A DNA stretch of 64,000 nucleotides from Faecalicatena absiana (GCA_017309015.1 JAEDAG010000001.1:1-64000); one strand, 5' to 3'; positions 7,188 to 16,220 are shown, counted from the first letter of the stretch. The notes: generated by a model not told the origin, from the letters alone. Translations and numbers: made by a program.

Positions 7188-9593
7188 CTATAGTTCACCG
7201 GCATCCTTGCGGTAAGCCTTGATAATGTCGCCGACCTTGGCCTCACGGCCCTTTTCGCTGATGACATTGGAGACTTCTTTAATCCCGTCGCAGATCCGGG
7301 ACATGCCCCTGAACAAGGTCATGCCGGCAAAGAAGAGGACGATGATCGTGAAGACTGCCCGCTTCGACAGAGCTGAGAGCCTGAAGAAGCCGGGGATGAA
7401 GATGATCGACAAGATGATGCAGACCGCGGAGACCGCCATTACCAGCAGCCGGTACTTGTTCAGCGGCCGCGAGATCCAGAAGAGCACCATCATGCCTACC
7501 AAGACCAAGAGGATGGTTGACGAGGTTCCTACTTCCTTAGAGCCGATATTGATAAATTTGTCGGTCAAGACCAGGATACTGACGGCCAGCCAGTCGGTAA
7601 TCCCGCCAGGAATGGACTTGGTCAGGATATTGACCGTAAAGTTGCCGCGAATGCGCTTATGGTTGGTCTCAAGTGCCAAAAGGAAGGATGGCAGGCCAAT
7701 GGTAAAGCTGGAAATCAGGGTGATCTGGGCTGGCTTGAGCGGGTAATTAATGGTCAAGATCAAGGACATCAAGGCCATCAACAAAGAGAAGATGTTCTTG
7801 ACCAAAAACAGGCCAGCCGAGCGCTCGATGTTGTTGACTACCTGCCGGCCTTCATTGACGACCTGCGGCATCTTGGCAAAGTTGGAGTCCAGCAAGACGA
7901 CCTGCGAGGCCTGTACGGCCGCGCTGTTGCCTGAGGCCATGGCAATTGAGCAGTCGGCTTCTTTCATGGCCAGGATGTCGTTGACCCCGTCGCCAGTCAT
8001 GGCCACCGTCTTGCCCTGCTTTTGCAAGGCATTGACGAACTTCTTCTTCTGTTCCGGCTTGACCCGGCCAAAGACATTGTAGTCAGCAACGGCTTTTTCA
8101 TATTCGCCGTCTTTGATCGTCTGGGCGTCAAGATACTTGTCCGCCCCGGCAATGCCAGCCTGGGCCGCGACTCTGGAGACGGTCACCGGGTTGTCCCCGG
8201 AAATGACCTTGATGTCCACGCCCTGCTTGGCGAAGTACTGGAAGGTATCCTTGGCCTCGCGTCTGATCGGGTTGGACAAAAGCACGTAGCCCAGAACTTC
8301 CACCGGCTGGGTCAGGGCTTCTTTTTCATCTGTCATCTCCAGTGGATAGCGGCAAAAGGCCAGAACCCGGTAGCCTTCTTCAGGATATTTGGCAAATTCT
8401 TCCTGGTATTCCGGCAGCTCGCCTTGCAAGAGCATTTCAGGTGCTCCCATCAGCAGTGTATAGCCGTCAAAAACCGCCCCGCTGTACTTGTTCACGGAAG
8501 TGAACGGAATAATTGCCTTGGCTTTGCCGCCGCCCTCTTGGCCATACTTTTGGCTCAGGGCTTCGGCCGTAATGTTGTCCACTGGCATGCTGGCGGCATA
8601 GTCGGTCAACAGTGCCTCTAAGTCCCGGCCTTGGTAGTGGGGGGACTGGATGGCTTTTTCAACTGCCATTTTCGGTTCCGTAATCGTCCCCGTCTTGTCA
8701 ACGCAGAGGACGTTGACCCGGGCCAAGGTCTCCACGCTCTTCATGTCGTGCAGCATGACCTGGTTGCGGGCCAGGCGCATTGCAGCCAGGGCCAGGGCCA
8801 CGGTCGTCAGCAGGTAGAGTCCTTCCGGAATCATCCCGATAATGGCCGCTTCCATGGAACTGATGGATTCCGCGAAGCCCTGATGGTTCATGAAGTAGGC
8901 TTGGGCAAACAGGGCCACGCCAAGGGGAATGATAATGATCCCGACCCACTTGATCAAGCGGTTGATCGCGCGGATCATGGCCGACTCTTCTCCGCCGCCC
9001 ATGGCTTTGGCCTGGGCTGTCAGCTTGGCGATGTAGGAATCGGCGCCAACCTTGACCAGCTGGGCTAAAACCTTGCCGGAAACGATAAAGGAGCCAGACA
9101 ATAGCTGGTCGCCTGGGCTCTTGGCAATTTCATCGGCTTCCCCCGTCAGCAGGGACTCATTGACGTGGACTTCCCCGTCAACGACGACCGCGTCAGCTGG
9201 AATCTGGTCCCCGGTCTTCAGCAGGACCAGATCATCAGCCACCAATTGGTCAATCGGGACCCGAACCCGCTTCTTGCCGCGGATGGCCACCACTTCGGCC
9301 TGGTTCAGGACGCTCAGCTTGCTTAAGACCGACTTGGCCCGGATTTCCTGAACGATCCCAATCACCGTGTTCAAGATAATGACCGGCAGGAAGGTCAGGT
9401 CCCGGATGTCCCCGGCAATCAGCAACAGGATGGTCAAGACCAGGAAAATCAGGTTGAAGTAGGTAAAGACGTTCTCCCTGATAATCTGCTTGTTGGTCTT
9501 GAACTCATCATCAATCGCGACGTTGACCTTGCCGGCCGCGACCCGCTGGTCAACCTCGGCTTGGGTCAAGCCCGTCTCAACATTCGTTTTCAT
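7188..9593 (-). CDS. P-type cation-transporting ATPase (CtpE/Exp7-like)
   Basis: An 801-residue integral membrane ion pump. The actuator motif LLTGEA is at 148-153, the intramembrane IPEGL at 255-259 (replacing the PEGL-P of SERCA-type pumps), the phosphorylated Asp in DKTGTIT at 299-305, and the hinge motif TGDGVND near 545. Membrane segments lie at about 42-60, 65-82, 216-232 and 245-275, with a C-terminal set of six. The family resembles streptococcal Exp7 and mycobacterial CtpE, for which calcium transport has been proposed; the ion here cannot be read from sequence alone. GAGGGTGA precedes the ATG. It lies 55 bp after folA and may be co-transcribed with thyA-folA. Confidence 0.88.
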   Translation of the reverse strand: MKTNVETGLTQAEVDQRVAAGKVNVAIDDEFKTNKQIIRENVFTYFNLIFLVLTILLLIAGDIRDLTFLPVIILNTVIGIVQEIRAKSVLSKLSVLNQAEVVAIRGKKRVRVPIDQLVADDLVLLKTGDQIPADAVVVDGEVHVNESLLTGEADEIAKSPGDQLLSGSFIVSGKVLAQLVKVGADSYIAKLTAQAKAMGGGEESAMIRAINRLIKWVGIIIIPLGVALFAQAYFMNHQGFAESISSMEAAIIGMIPEGLYLLTTVALALAAMRLARNQVMLHDMKSVETLARVNVLCVDKTGTITEPKMAVEKAIQSPHYQGRDLEALLTDYAASMPVDNITAEALSQKYGQEGGGKAKAIIPFTSVNKYSGAVFDGYTLLMGAPEMLLQGELPEYQEEFAKYPEEGYRVLAFCRYPLEMTDEKEALTQPVEVLGYVLLSNPIRREAKDTFQYFAKQGVDIKVISGDNPVTVSRVAAQAGIAGADKYLDAQTIKDGEYEKAVADYNVFGRVKPEQKKKFVNALQKQGKTVAMTGDGVNDILAMKEADCSIAMASGNSAAVQASQVVLLDSNFAKMPQVVNEGRQVVNNIERSAGLFLVKNIFSLLMALMSLILTINYPLKPAQITLISSFTIGLPSFLLALETNHKRIRGNFTVNILTKSIPGGITDWLAVSILVLTDKFINIGSKEVGTSSTILLVLVGMMVLFWISRPLNKYRLLVMAVSAVCIILSIIFIPGFFRLSALSKRAVFTIIVLFFAGMTLFRGMSRICDGIKEVSNVISEKGREAKVGDIIKAYRKDAGEL

Positions 9594-9648
9594 TTTTTCA
9601 CCCTCTCATCTTTCCGTGCAGCTCGTCTTCATTCATCGCCGCGCGTTT

Positions 9649-10155
9649 TTAGTGCTTGCGCTGGTAGCTTTCAAAAACATAAGGGTACTTGTTCTTGGCA
9701 TCCGGCTCATGGCTTTCAGCAGCCACCAGGTCAAACTGCCCGTAGTCAATGGCCGGCATGTAGGTGTCGGCTACAAAGGCCGCCTTGATCACCGTCCGCT
9801 CCAGCCGATCAGCCCGGCTGGCCAGCATTTCAAACAGGCTGGCCCCGCCGATGGCGCAGACTTCCACGTCCGCGTTCGCCGCCAGCCACTGGTTCATGGC
9901 CTCCTGGCTGGTCAAGACGAGCACGCGGTCATTGTCCGCGTATTTTCGGGCAAAATCCGCGCTCCGGGTCAAAACGACGTGAACCCGGCCCGGCAGCAGC
10001 TTGGGGAAGGAGGCAAAGGTCTTGCGCCCCATCAGCATTGGATGGCCCATGGTCTTGTCTTTAAAGTGGTGCAGGTCAGCGGGCAGATGCCAGGGCAAGT
10101 GACCATTCAGCCCGATCGCCCCGTTTTCGTCTTCCGCCCAGACAAAAGTAATCAT
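9649..10155 (-). CDS. folA: Dihydrofolate reductase
   Basis: A 168-residue cytosolic NADPH-dependent enzyme that regenerates tetrahydrofolate from dihydrofolate. Visible features are the substrate-binding LPWHLPADLHHFK segment at about 19-31, with an acidic residue at the usual catalytic place, the MGRKTF cofactor motif, and the IGGASLF motif near 115. AAAGGAG lies 7 nt before the ATG. It follows thyA by 32 bp, a common pairing because thymidylate synthase produces the dihydrofolate that this enzyme recycles. Confidence 0.95.
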   Translation of the reverse strand: MITFVWAEDENGAIGLNGHLPWHLPADLHHFKDKTMGHPMLMGRKTFASFPKLLPGRVHVVLTRSADFARKYADNDRVLVLTSQEAMNQWLAANADVEVCAIGGASLFEMLASRADRLERTVIKAAFVADTYMPAIDYGQFDLVAAESHEPDAKNKYPYVFESYQRKH

Positions 10156-10187
10156 TTGAATCTCCTTTGACTAGATATAGAAAGCAA

Positions 10188-11144
10188 TTATACCGCTACT
10201 GGCGCCTTAATGGTGCCATGGTGCTTATAGTCAAGGACCTTGATGTCCTTCATCTCAAAGTCAGCCACCGCCCGCTTTTCCGGGTTGAGCCACAAGGTTG
10301 GGGCGTCATATGGCTGCCTGGTCAGCTGCTCCTTGACTTGGTTAAAGTGGTTGCGGTAGATGTGGGCATCGCCCAAGGTGTGCACGAATTCGCCCACTTC
10401 CAGGCCGGTTTCCCTAGCCACCAGCGACAAAAGCAAAGAATAGCTGGCAATGTTGAAAGGCACGCCCAGGAACATGTCGCCTGATCTTTGGTAGAGCTGC
10501 AAGGAGAGCTTGCCGTCGGCCACGTAGAACTGGAACAAGACGTGGCAAGGCGGCAAAGCGCTGGCTGGCACGTCTTCGGGATTCCAGGCAGTGACGATCA
10601 TCCGGCGGGAGTCCGGCGTGGTCTTGATCTGCTCGATCACGTTGGCAATCTGGTCGATAAAGCCGCCGCCCCGCTTGCCCCAATGACGCCACTGGGCCCC
10701 ATAGACGTCGCCCAGATCGCCGTATTTTTGGGCAAAGTCGCTGTCATCCAATATCCGCTGGCAGAACTTGCCCATCTCATCATCGTAGACCTGCTTGAAA
10801 TCCGGGTCCGTTTGACTGCGCAGGCCAAAGTCAGTCATGTCCGGACCTTGATATTCCGGGCTGGTGACCCAGTTCTTGAAGGCCCACTCATCCCAAATGT
10901 GGTTCTTGTGCTGGAGCAGGAAGCGGATGTTGGTGTCCCCGCGCAGGAACCAGAGCAGCTCGCTCTTAATCAAGCCAAAAGGCACCCGCTTGGTCGTCAA
11001 AAGCGGAAAGCCCTGGCTCAGGTCAAAGCGCATCTGGGCCCCAAACAGGCTCCGCGTCCCCGTTCCAGTCCGATCGCTCTTGTCGTGGCCTTCTTCCATG
11101 ATTTTTCTAAGCAAATCCAAATATTGTTGATCTTGATTAGCCAT
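10188..11144 (-). CDS. thyA: Thymidylate synthase
   Basis: A 318-residue cytosolic enzyme that methylates dUMP to dTMP using methylene-tetrahydrofolate. The catalytic cysteine is C200 within [14 protein letters not shown], and RTGTGT near 25-30 binds the phosphate. The length, with the insertion typical of lactobacilli (about residues 90-140), matches the long ThyA form. AAAGGACG lies upstream of the ATG at 11144. It is the first gene of thyA-folA, possibly continuing into the P-type ATPase, as no terminator separates them. Confidence 0.96.
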   Translation of the reverse strand: MANQDQQYLDLLRKIMEEGHDKSDRTGTGTRSLFGAQMRFDLSQGFPLLTTKRVPFGLIKSELLWFLRGDTNIRFLLQHKNHIWDEWAFKNWVTSPEYQGPDMTDFGLRSQTDPDFKQVYDDEMGKFCQRILDDSDFAQKYGDLGDVYGAQWRHWGKRGGGFIDQIANVIEQIKTTPDSRRMIVTAWNPEDVPASALPPCHVLFQFYVADGKLSLQLYQRSGDMFLGVPFNIASYSLLLSLVARETGLEVGEFVHTLGDAHIYRNHFNQVKEQLTRQPYDAPTLWLNPEKRAVADFEMKDIKVLDYKHHGTIKAPVAV

Positions 11145-11338
11145 CGATACGTCCTTTTCTAAAACTCTAAAATAAAAATGGTTAAGTCTTTTTCCCCCTC
11201 AAGTCTAACAGACTTTTTGCCGCAAAAAGCAAATTTAGATGTTCTTTAAGCTCTTTCTTGGCTATAATATTGTCCATATCCAAAAAGTATTATGGATATT
11301 ATTGCATCATTTTTTATTTACAATCTGGAGGATTGCCA

Positions 11339-12217
11339 ATGATTATTGTAAGGATTTTATTGATCGTCTTAGTCTTGGTCCTGCTGGCCGCGGGCATCAG
11401 AATCGTACCGCAGAATTCCGAAGGGCTGATTGAAACCTTGGGCCGCTACAGCCGGACCGTAAAAGCCGGACCTACCCTGCTCATCCCCTTCATCCAGCGC
11501 TTAAGAAAAGTTTCCCTGGCCCTGCAGCCGCTGGAAATCTCCAAGTACTCCATCATCACCAAGGACAACGCGGAGATTACCACCAGCCTGACCTTGAACT
11601 ACCTGGTCACCGATTCCTACAAGTACTTTTACAACAACACCGATTCCGTTGAATCCATGGTTCAGCTGATCCGCGGCCACCTGCGCGACATCATCGGGCG
11701 GATGGAACTGAACGAGGCCTTAGGCTCAACCAGCCAAATCAACGCCCAATTGTCCGACGCTATCGGCGACTTGACCGACATCTACGGGATTCGCGTGGTC
11801 CGGGTCAACGTCGATGAGCTCCTGCCCAGCCCGGAAATTCAAAAGGCCATGGACAAGCAATTGACGGCTGACCGGGAAAAGACTGCTGCCATTGCCCGCG
11901 CTGAAGGGGAAGCCCGCAATATCGAGCTGACCACCAAGGCCAAGAACGACGCCCTGGTAGCCACCGCCAAGGCCAAGGCGGAGGCCATCCGCACCCAAGC
12001 CGATGCTGACGCCTACCGGATCAGCAAGCTGGAAGAAGCCTTAAGCCAGGCTGGTGAAGGCTACTTCAGAAACCAGAGCCTGGACTCCTTCAACAACCTG
12101 GCGGCCGGTCCCAACAACCTGATCATCCTGGACAAGGACGAGATCGGCGACTTGGGCAAGATTCCTGCCGCGGCCCAGATCTGGGACAAGAGCAGCCAGC
12201 AGAAGCCGCAAGCTTAA
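11339..12217 (+). CDS. SPFH/Band 7 (stomatin-like) membrane protein
   Basis: A 292-residue protein with one N-terminal hydrophobic anchor at about 3-20 followed by the SPFH domain (IVPQNSEGLIETLGRY onward) and a long Ala/Glu/Lys-rich helical region (about 180-245) expected to oligomerise. Family members (QmcA, stomatin) form ring scaffolds on the cytoplasmic membrane. I start at the ATG at 11339 since GGAGG (11327-11331) is 7 nt upstream. A consensus -10 TATAAT (11263-11268) lies upstream without a clear -35. No NfeD or FtsH partner is adjacent. A strong terminator follows. Confidence 0.9.
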   Translation: MIIVRILLIVLVLVLLAAGIRIVPQNSEGLIETLGRYSRTVKAGPTLLIPFIQRLRKVSLALQPLEISKYSIITKDNAEITTSLTLNYLVTDSYKYFYNNTDSVESMVQLIRGHLRDIIGRMELNEALGSTSQINAQLSDAIGDLTDIYGIRVVRVNVDELLPSPEIQKAMDKQLTADREKTAAIARAEGEARNIELTTKAKNDALVATAKAKAEAIRTQADADAYRISKLEEALSQAGEGYFRNQSLDSFNNLAAGPNNLIILDKDEIGDLGKIPAAAQIWDKSSQQKPQA

Positions 12218-12224
12218 CAGTCCA

Positions 12225-12259
12225 AAAAAAGCCGGAGACCAGTTCTCTCCGGCTTTTTT
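12225..12259 (+). terminator. Terminator of the SPFH gene, bidirectional
   Basis: A 14-bp stem (12225-12238 with 12246-12259) with six A and six T at the ends. It can also stop the minus-strand dehydrogenase transcript. Confidence 0.9.
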
Positions 12260-12334
12260 GGCGCTTATCGTCTATTCGCTCTATTTTGCAAGCTGTATTT
12301 CTCTATTTTTTCTTTCCCTGTATTTTGATTTTGT

Positions 12335-13330
12335 CTATTTTACTTGGAAGATAGCCGCCTGGCCGTCCAAAGTGCGCTGGATGTCGGTCATGCTTTGGAA
12401 GAACATGTTCTTGACCGCCATCTTGGTGTAGTAGGCTGAGTGCGGCGACATGACCACGTTCGGCATGTTGATCAGTTCAGTATAGTCTTCAGGCAGTGAG
12501 CCCACGTCTTCAAACTTGCGGCCAAAAATCTTGCTTTCCCCTTCAAGCACGTCCAAAGCCGCCCCGCCAATTTCGTGGTACTTCAAGGCCACGATCAGGG
12601 CCTTGGTGTCGATCAATTCCCCGCGGGATTCATTGACGATGATCGCGTCATCCTTCATTTCCGCGAATTCGTTGGCGCTGAACATCCCCACGTTGTCCTT
12701 GGTCAACGGAATATGCAGCTGGATGATGTCCGCCGTCTTGATCAAGGTCTCCAGATCAACGAAGTCCAGAAAAGGCTCCAAAGATGCATTATAGACCGGA
12801 TCATAGCCAATCACGCGGGCCCCAAGGGCATGATAGAGTTCCGCCGCGGCTGACCCGATCCGGCCCAGGCCGACGATCCCGACCGTCTGGTTGAAGATTT
12901 CATCGCTCATCAGCTCAACTGGCCGGGTAAAGTCCCCGCGCCGCATCTTGCGGTGGTAGTAGCCCCATTTGCGCAGCAGGTACATGGCCCCGGTCAGCCC
13001 GTTTTCGGCAATGGCGCGCGGTGAATAGGCCGGAACGTTTGAAACGACGATGCCATACTTCTTGGCCAGCTTCAAGTCCACGATATCGACGCCGACCTGG
13101 CGGATGGCCAAGTGCTTGATCCCATTGTCTGCCAAGGCCTTATAGATCTTTTCATCTTTAATTTGCTCCATCTGCTGAACGGAGACGGCATCAAAGCCCT
13201 TGGTCAGGTCAACGGTGTCGTCCGTCAATGGACTGGTGGTATATTTGATTTCATCATCAGCATGCTGGTCTTCCCATTCTTGAAAGAACCGTTCCTCAAC
13301 GGGAGACAGGCTGAATACGTAAGCTTTCAT
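12335..13330 (-). CDS. D-2-hydroxyacid dehydrogenase (D-LDH / D-HicDH family)
   Basis: A 331-residue NAD-dependent cytosolic dehydrogenase that reduces a 2-keto acid to the D-2-hydroxy acid. The NAD motif GLGRIG is at 154-159. The catalytic triad is Arg236 (in NESRG), Glu265 (in VLEGE) and His297 (in SPHSAYY). Length and the NVPAYSPRAIAE block fit the D-lactate/D-2-hydroxyisocaproate group. It reads as a paralogue rather than the main D-LDH of this species, whose N-terminus differs as I recall it. GGAAGGAG lies before the ATG. A perfect inverted repeat sits in the promoter region. Confidence 0.9.
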   Translation of the reverse strand: MKAYVFSLSPVEERFFQEWEDQHADDEIKYTTSPLTDDTVDLTKGFDAVSVQQMEQIKDEKIYKALADNGIKHLAIRQVGVDIVDLKLAKKYGIVVSNVPAYSPRAIAENGLTGAMYLLRKWGYYHRKMRRGDFTRPVELMSDEIFNQTVGIVGLGRIGSAAAELYHALGARVIGYDPVYNASLEPFLDFVDLETLIKTADIIQLHIPLTKDNVGMFSANEFAEMKDDAIIVNESRGELIDTKALIVALKYHEIGGAALDVLEGESKIFGRKFEDVGSLPEDYTELINMPNVVMSPHSAYYTKMAVKNMFFQSMTDIQRTLDGQAAIFQVK

Positions 13331-13374
13331 TTTATTCTCCTTCCAGACTTTTTGCCTATATTATTACAAAAAAA

Positions 13375-13417
13375 TGAGAAAGATTCCAGCCCTATTTTGC
13401 TATTTTAATCTTTCTCA
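13375..13417. repeat. Perfect 11-bp inverted repeat, operator-like
   Basis: TGAGAAAGATT (13375-13385) and its exact complement AATCTTTCTCA (13407-13417) are 21 nt apart, 45-87 bp upstream of the dehydrogenase start and close to AT-rich -10-like sequence. It lies upstream of the probable transcription start, so a protein-binding site is more likely than an RNA hairpin. Confidence 0.6.
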
Positions 13418-13552
13418 CTTAATCCGGAAAACAGCAGATTTCTTTAAATAAATTTTAAGCGTAATTAACCTGCCCCAGCCAAGGCAAATAGGCGCCTGCG
13501 TGTTAAAATAGAACACGCAAAACTCAGTCAGCAGATCATTATTGGAGGAAAA

Positions 13553-13918
13553 ATGTCAGCAGAACACCGCTACGTGCAGCCGCAAAATGCCCAAGAAGCC
13601 ATGGAGCTGATTCAAAAGCTCTTCAACCAGTACCGTCACGCTCCCCTGACTCCGGAGCTAATGGCCTACCACAACAACCTGATCGCCCGCCTTGAAGGCG
13701 ACATCCGTCAAGCCGCCGCTGAAGGCAGCCAGGAGCGGCTAAAAGATTTGGACAGCATGACCAGCCTGATGAAAGACTGGACTTCCATCCGCCTGTCCGG
13801 CCGCCCCTTCGCCGGAAAAATGCGGCATTTCAAGTTTGTCTCTGACCAGCACCAGCACTTCAAGCGCCGGGTTCACAAGATTAAAGGCACGAGCGACCAC
13901 CGGGCTACCCGGCACTAA
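13553..13918 (+). CDS. Conserved hypothetical protein, basic C-terminus
   Basis: A 121-residue soluble protein that I do not recognise. GGAGG lies 5 nt before the ATG in the usual place. The first 80 residues are predicted mainly helical and of mixed charge; the last 40 are rich in His, Arg and Lys (FKRRVHKIKGTSDHRATRH), which could contact nucleic acid or acidic surfaces. A possible -10 TAAAAT lies about 50 bp upstream. A strong terminator follows, so it is probably transcribed alone. No signal peptide or membrane segment. Confidence 0.7.
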   Translation: MSAEHRYVQPQNAQEAMELIQKLFNQYRHAPLTPELMAYHNNLIARLEGDIRQAAAEGSQERLKDLDSMTSLMKDWTSIRLSGRPFAGKMRHFKFVSDQHQHFKRRVHKIKGTSDHRATRH

Positions 13919-13932
13919 AAACGGCATATGAC

Positions 13933-13971
13933 AAAAGGACGCAGATCTCACAGCATGATCTGCGCCCTTTT
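13933..13971 (+). terminator. Terminator of the 121-residue protein gene
   Basis: Stem AAAAGG-CGCAGATC (13933-13947, one mismatch) pairs with 13957-13971, ending in TTTT. Confidence 0.8.
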
Positions 13972-13988
13972 GCTTTTACACAAATATC

Positions 13989-14273
13989 TTGCCAGCAACC
14001 ATCCCCCACATGAAAGAAATCAAGGTCAGCGACCGGGCCACGATCTTCAACCTCATGGTTGGCCTTAACGGCTACACCATCAGTTCCGGGATCATCTCCA
14101 GCAAGCTGAACGACGACAAGATCGTCGCGATCCCCCTGGACCTGGACGACCCGATTACTTTAGGCGTGGCCTGCCACCAGCATGCCCGCCTGAGCCACCT
14201 GGCACAAAGGTACCTGCAGCTGCTCAAGAACCACATTCGCGGCTATGGCTTCAAGATTATCGGCGAAGACTAA
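13989..14273 (+). pseudogene. Remnant of a LysR-type regulator (C-terminal part only)
   Basis: About 90 codons encode the end of a LysR effector-binding domain. ATIFNLMVGLNGYTISSGI corresponds to the segment where family members sense ligand access, and IPLDLDDPITLGV followed by LSHLAQRYLQLLKNHI to the last strand and helix. The winged-helix DNA-binding half and first effector subdomain are absent. There is no ribosome site before any start, and the preceding gene's terminator lies directly upstream. I read this as a decayed gene rather than a small protein. Assignment to the family rests on pattern recognition. Confidence 0.6.
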
Positions 14274-14306
14274 AAAAACAAGCACCGGCCTCGGTGCTTG
14301 TTTTTT
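14273..14306 (-). terminator. Terminator of oppA, bidirectional
   Basis: A 15-bp stem (14273-14287 with 14292-14306) with loop GCCT, flanked by A6 and T6. It serves oppA on the minus strand and would also end any plus-strand transcript through the LysR remnant. Confidence 0.9.
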
Positions 14307-14317
14307 GCTTGAACGCT

Positions 14318-15967
14318 TTATTGGATATAAGCGTACTTGTAGCTCCACTGGGTCCCGGCATTGTTGTGAATGACGCCCTTGACCTTGCTCTTTTGCAGGT
14401 AGGCCGTGGTCTGCTGGTAGATCGGCGTGATAGCCTGCTCGCTGTTGACCAGGCGGGCCGCAGCCACCAGATCATTCCAGCGTTTTTGCGGGTCATTGGC
14501 GTCTTGGTTCAATGCCCGCTTGATCAGGGCGTCGTACTTGGCGCTGGTCCACTTGCCGTAGTTGTAGGAAGTGCCGCTTTCCATGATCTGCATGAAGGTC
14601 ATCGGGTCGTTGAAGTCCCCGCCCCAGCCGGAAACGTAAACGTCAAAGTCGCCATCGCCGGCCTTGGCATAGGCATTTTTGCCGGGGATGCTGGAAACCT
14701 TGACGCTGATTCCCTTCAAGACCTTGGTCCATTGGGACTGGATGTACTGGGTCAGCGCGTCGGCGTTGGTTGACTCGTTTGAAGCAAGCAGGGTAATCGT
14801 CAGCTTCTTGCTGCCCAGCGCCTTCAAGCCGGCCTTCCAGTGCTTTTCCGCCAGTTTTTCATCGTAGTCGACGGTATTAGCCACTTCCTGCTCGTCAGCG
14901 AAATCCCGCTTGCTTGCTGGATCGTAAGCCAGGCCTGAGGAAACGAAGCCCTTAGGCACGGTTGAGCCATCGCCAAAGACCTTGGTCGTCAAAATCTTGC
15001 GGTCAAGGGCCAGGGACATGGCCAAGCGGATGTCCTTGTTGCTGAGTGCCTTTTTGACCAACGGATCCTTGGCCTTGAAATTGTAGGCCAGAAAGGCTAC
15101 GTAAGAATAGCCGTAGGTTCTGTAGTCCTTGCTGGTCTTAAGCTGCTTGACCTGCTCGCTTGACAGGGGCGTCAAGTCCAGCTTGCCCTGCTGATAGAGC
15201 TGGTAGCCGGTGTTGGTCGTCTTGACCACTTGGTAGTTGATCTTCTGCAGCTTGACGGCCTGCTTGTCCCAGTACTGGCCGTTCTTGACAAACGACCAGC
15301 TGTCATTGGTTCCCTTCCAGCCAGTCATTTTAAACGGGCCGGAATAAAGCATGTACTTGGAGCTGGTCGCGTACTTCTTGCCAGTCTTCTTGATGAAGGC
15401 CTCGTTTTGCGGTCCAAAGAGCGGGTAGGCCATCAGGACCTTAAAGTAGGCGATCGGCTTGTCCAGCTTGACGATGACCGTGTCCTGGCCCTTGGCGGAA
15501 ATACCCAGCGAACTCGGACGCTTTTTGCCCGCGATGATCGCGTCCGCGTTCTTTATGCCTGAAAACAGGTAGGAATATGGGGACGCGGTCTTGGGATTGA
15601 TCGTCCGGCGCCAGGAGTAGACAAAGTCCTGCGCCGTGATCTTTTCGCCATTGGACCATTTGGCATTGGAGCGGATTTTGAACGTCCAGGTCTTCCCGTC
15701 CTTGGAAACTCGGCCTTCCTTTGCCAGGCCAGGTGCCGGCGTCCCCTTCTTGCCCAAGCGGTAGAAGCTTTCAAAGACATTCCCCGTCTGTCCATAGCCC
15801 GTGGCCTTGCTGATGTCGATGGTGTCCAGGGGGGCCGTCGCCGACAGGTTCAAGACCTGCTTGTCCCTACTAGTCTTTTGGGCCGCGCCATTCGTGCCGC
15901 AGGCAGCCAGCAACAAGGCCGCGCTGACGCTCAAGCCGGCGGCCGCCAATTTCTTAAACTTGCTCAT
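14318..15967 (-). CDS. oppA: Oligopeptide-binding lipoprotein, orphan
   Basis: A 549-residue extracellular solute-binding protein of the OppA (SBP family 5) type. The signal peptide ends in the lipobox LLAAC with the lipidated Cys at 23. Family blocks are visible: GLAKEGRVSKDGKTWTFKIR near 80-99, LAMSLALDR near 315-323, and the C-terminal YNYGKWTSAKYDALI. It would deliver peptides to an Opp permease. No oppB, C, D or F lies nearby, so it must use a permease encoded elsewhere. GGAGG (complement of 15975-15979) precedes the ATG. A promoter, structured leader and intrinsic terminator stand upstream, implying conditional read-through. Confidence 0.93.
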   Translation of the reverse strand: MSKFKKLAAAGLSVSAALLLAACGTNGAAQKTSRDKQVLNLSATAPLDTIDISKATGYGQTGNVFESFYRLGKKGTPAPGLAKEGRVSKDGKTWTFKIRSNAKWSNGEKITAQDFVYSWRRTINPKTASPYSYLFSGIKNADAIIAGKKRPSSLGISAKGQDTVIVKLDKPIAYFKVLMAYPLFGPQNEAFIKKTGKKYATSSKYMLYSGPFKMTGWKGTNDSWSFVKNGQYWDKQAVKLQKINYQVVKTTNTGYQLYQQGKLDLTPLSSEQVKQLKTSKDYRTYGYSYVAFLAYNFKAKDPLVKKALSNKDIRLAMSLALDRKILTTKVFGDGSTVPKGFVSSGLAYDPASKRDFADEQEVANTVDYDEKLAEKHWKAGLKALGSKKLTITLLASNESTNADALTQYIQSQWTKVLKGISVKVSSIPGKNAYAKAGDGDFDVYVSGWGGDFNDPMTFMQIMESGTSYNYGKWTSAKYDALIKRALNQDANDPQKRWNDLVAAARLVNSEQAITPIYQQTTAYLQKSKVKGVIHNNAGTQWSYKYAYIQ

Positions 15968-15987
15968 GTTTTTTCCTCCATGCTGAC

Positions 15988-16024
15988 AAAAAAAGCAGCC
16001 GTCTCCAAAGTTGGAAACAGCTGC
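15988..16024 (-). terminator. Intrinsic terminator inside the oppA leader (attenuator)
   Basis: Minus-strand stem (16011-16024 with 15995-16008, about 12-14 pairs including two G-U) is followed by seven T (15988-15994). It lies between the oppA promoter and start codon, about 20 nt before the ATG, so it must be overcome for oppA expression. Confidence 0.8.
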
Positions 16025-16214
16025 TCGTTCTCTGCCATTACTGATAATTTCGCTGATAGTGACCCTTGGCCAGCTACCTGCTTGGCAAATCCGTTTGAAA
16101 GGCTAAATCCAATTTGGGCATCACAAATGAGTCGTATGCGAGACACATACAACATGCTGACATAAGTTGACAGTTTTGTGATGCAAACATTGACTTAGCT
16201 CCTTTCACCGATTT
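16025..16214 (-). promoter_or_regulatory. Structured oppA leader RNA, unassigned class
   Basis: The leader between promoter and terminator contains a perfect 10-bp pair: GCATCACAAA (complement of 16175-16184) with TTTGTGATGC (complement of 16118-16127). A nested GTATG/CATAC hairpin lies inside it and further complementary TTGGC/GCCAA segments follow. It carries no T-box core. I cannot match it to a known riboswitch, and I could not identify a clear antiterminator by eye. Confidence 0.55.
16074..16190 (-). CDS. Possible Cys-rich leader peptide upstream of oppA
   Basis: A 38-codon reading frame starts at an ATG with AAAGGAG (complement of 16199-16205) placed 8 nt upstream, as good a ribosome site as any in the window. 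The peptide starts MFASQNCQLMSACCMCLAYD and has four Cys and four Met, with three Cys in the four codons 13-16, against very few Cys in neighbouring proteins. It ends 50 nt before the terminator stem. It may be a stalling peptide that senses Cys or Met supply before peptide import. This is inference; the frame could also be chance within a structured RNA. Confidence 0.4.
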   Translation of the reverse strand: MFASQNCQLMSACCMCLAYDSFVMPKLDLAFQTDLPSR

Positions 16215-16220
16215 AGTTAA

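Noticed and set aside
9490-10170. 226-codon plus-strand frame
   Set aside because: Antisense to folA and the start of the ATPase gene; both minus-strand genes are clearly real.
15964-16155. 63-codon frame overlapping the oppA start
   Set aside because: It runs through the terminator stem and T-run of the leader and has no ribosome site; an artefact of the structured RNA.
16074-16190. oppA leader as a T-box
   Set aside because: No GGTGGNA T-box core and no Stem I distal loop; the leader belongs to another class.
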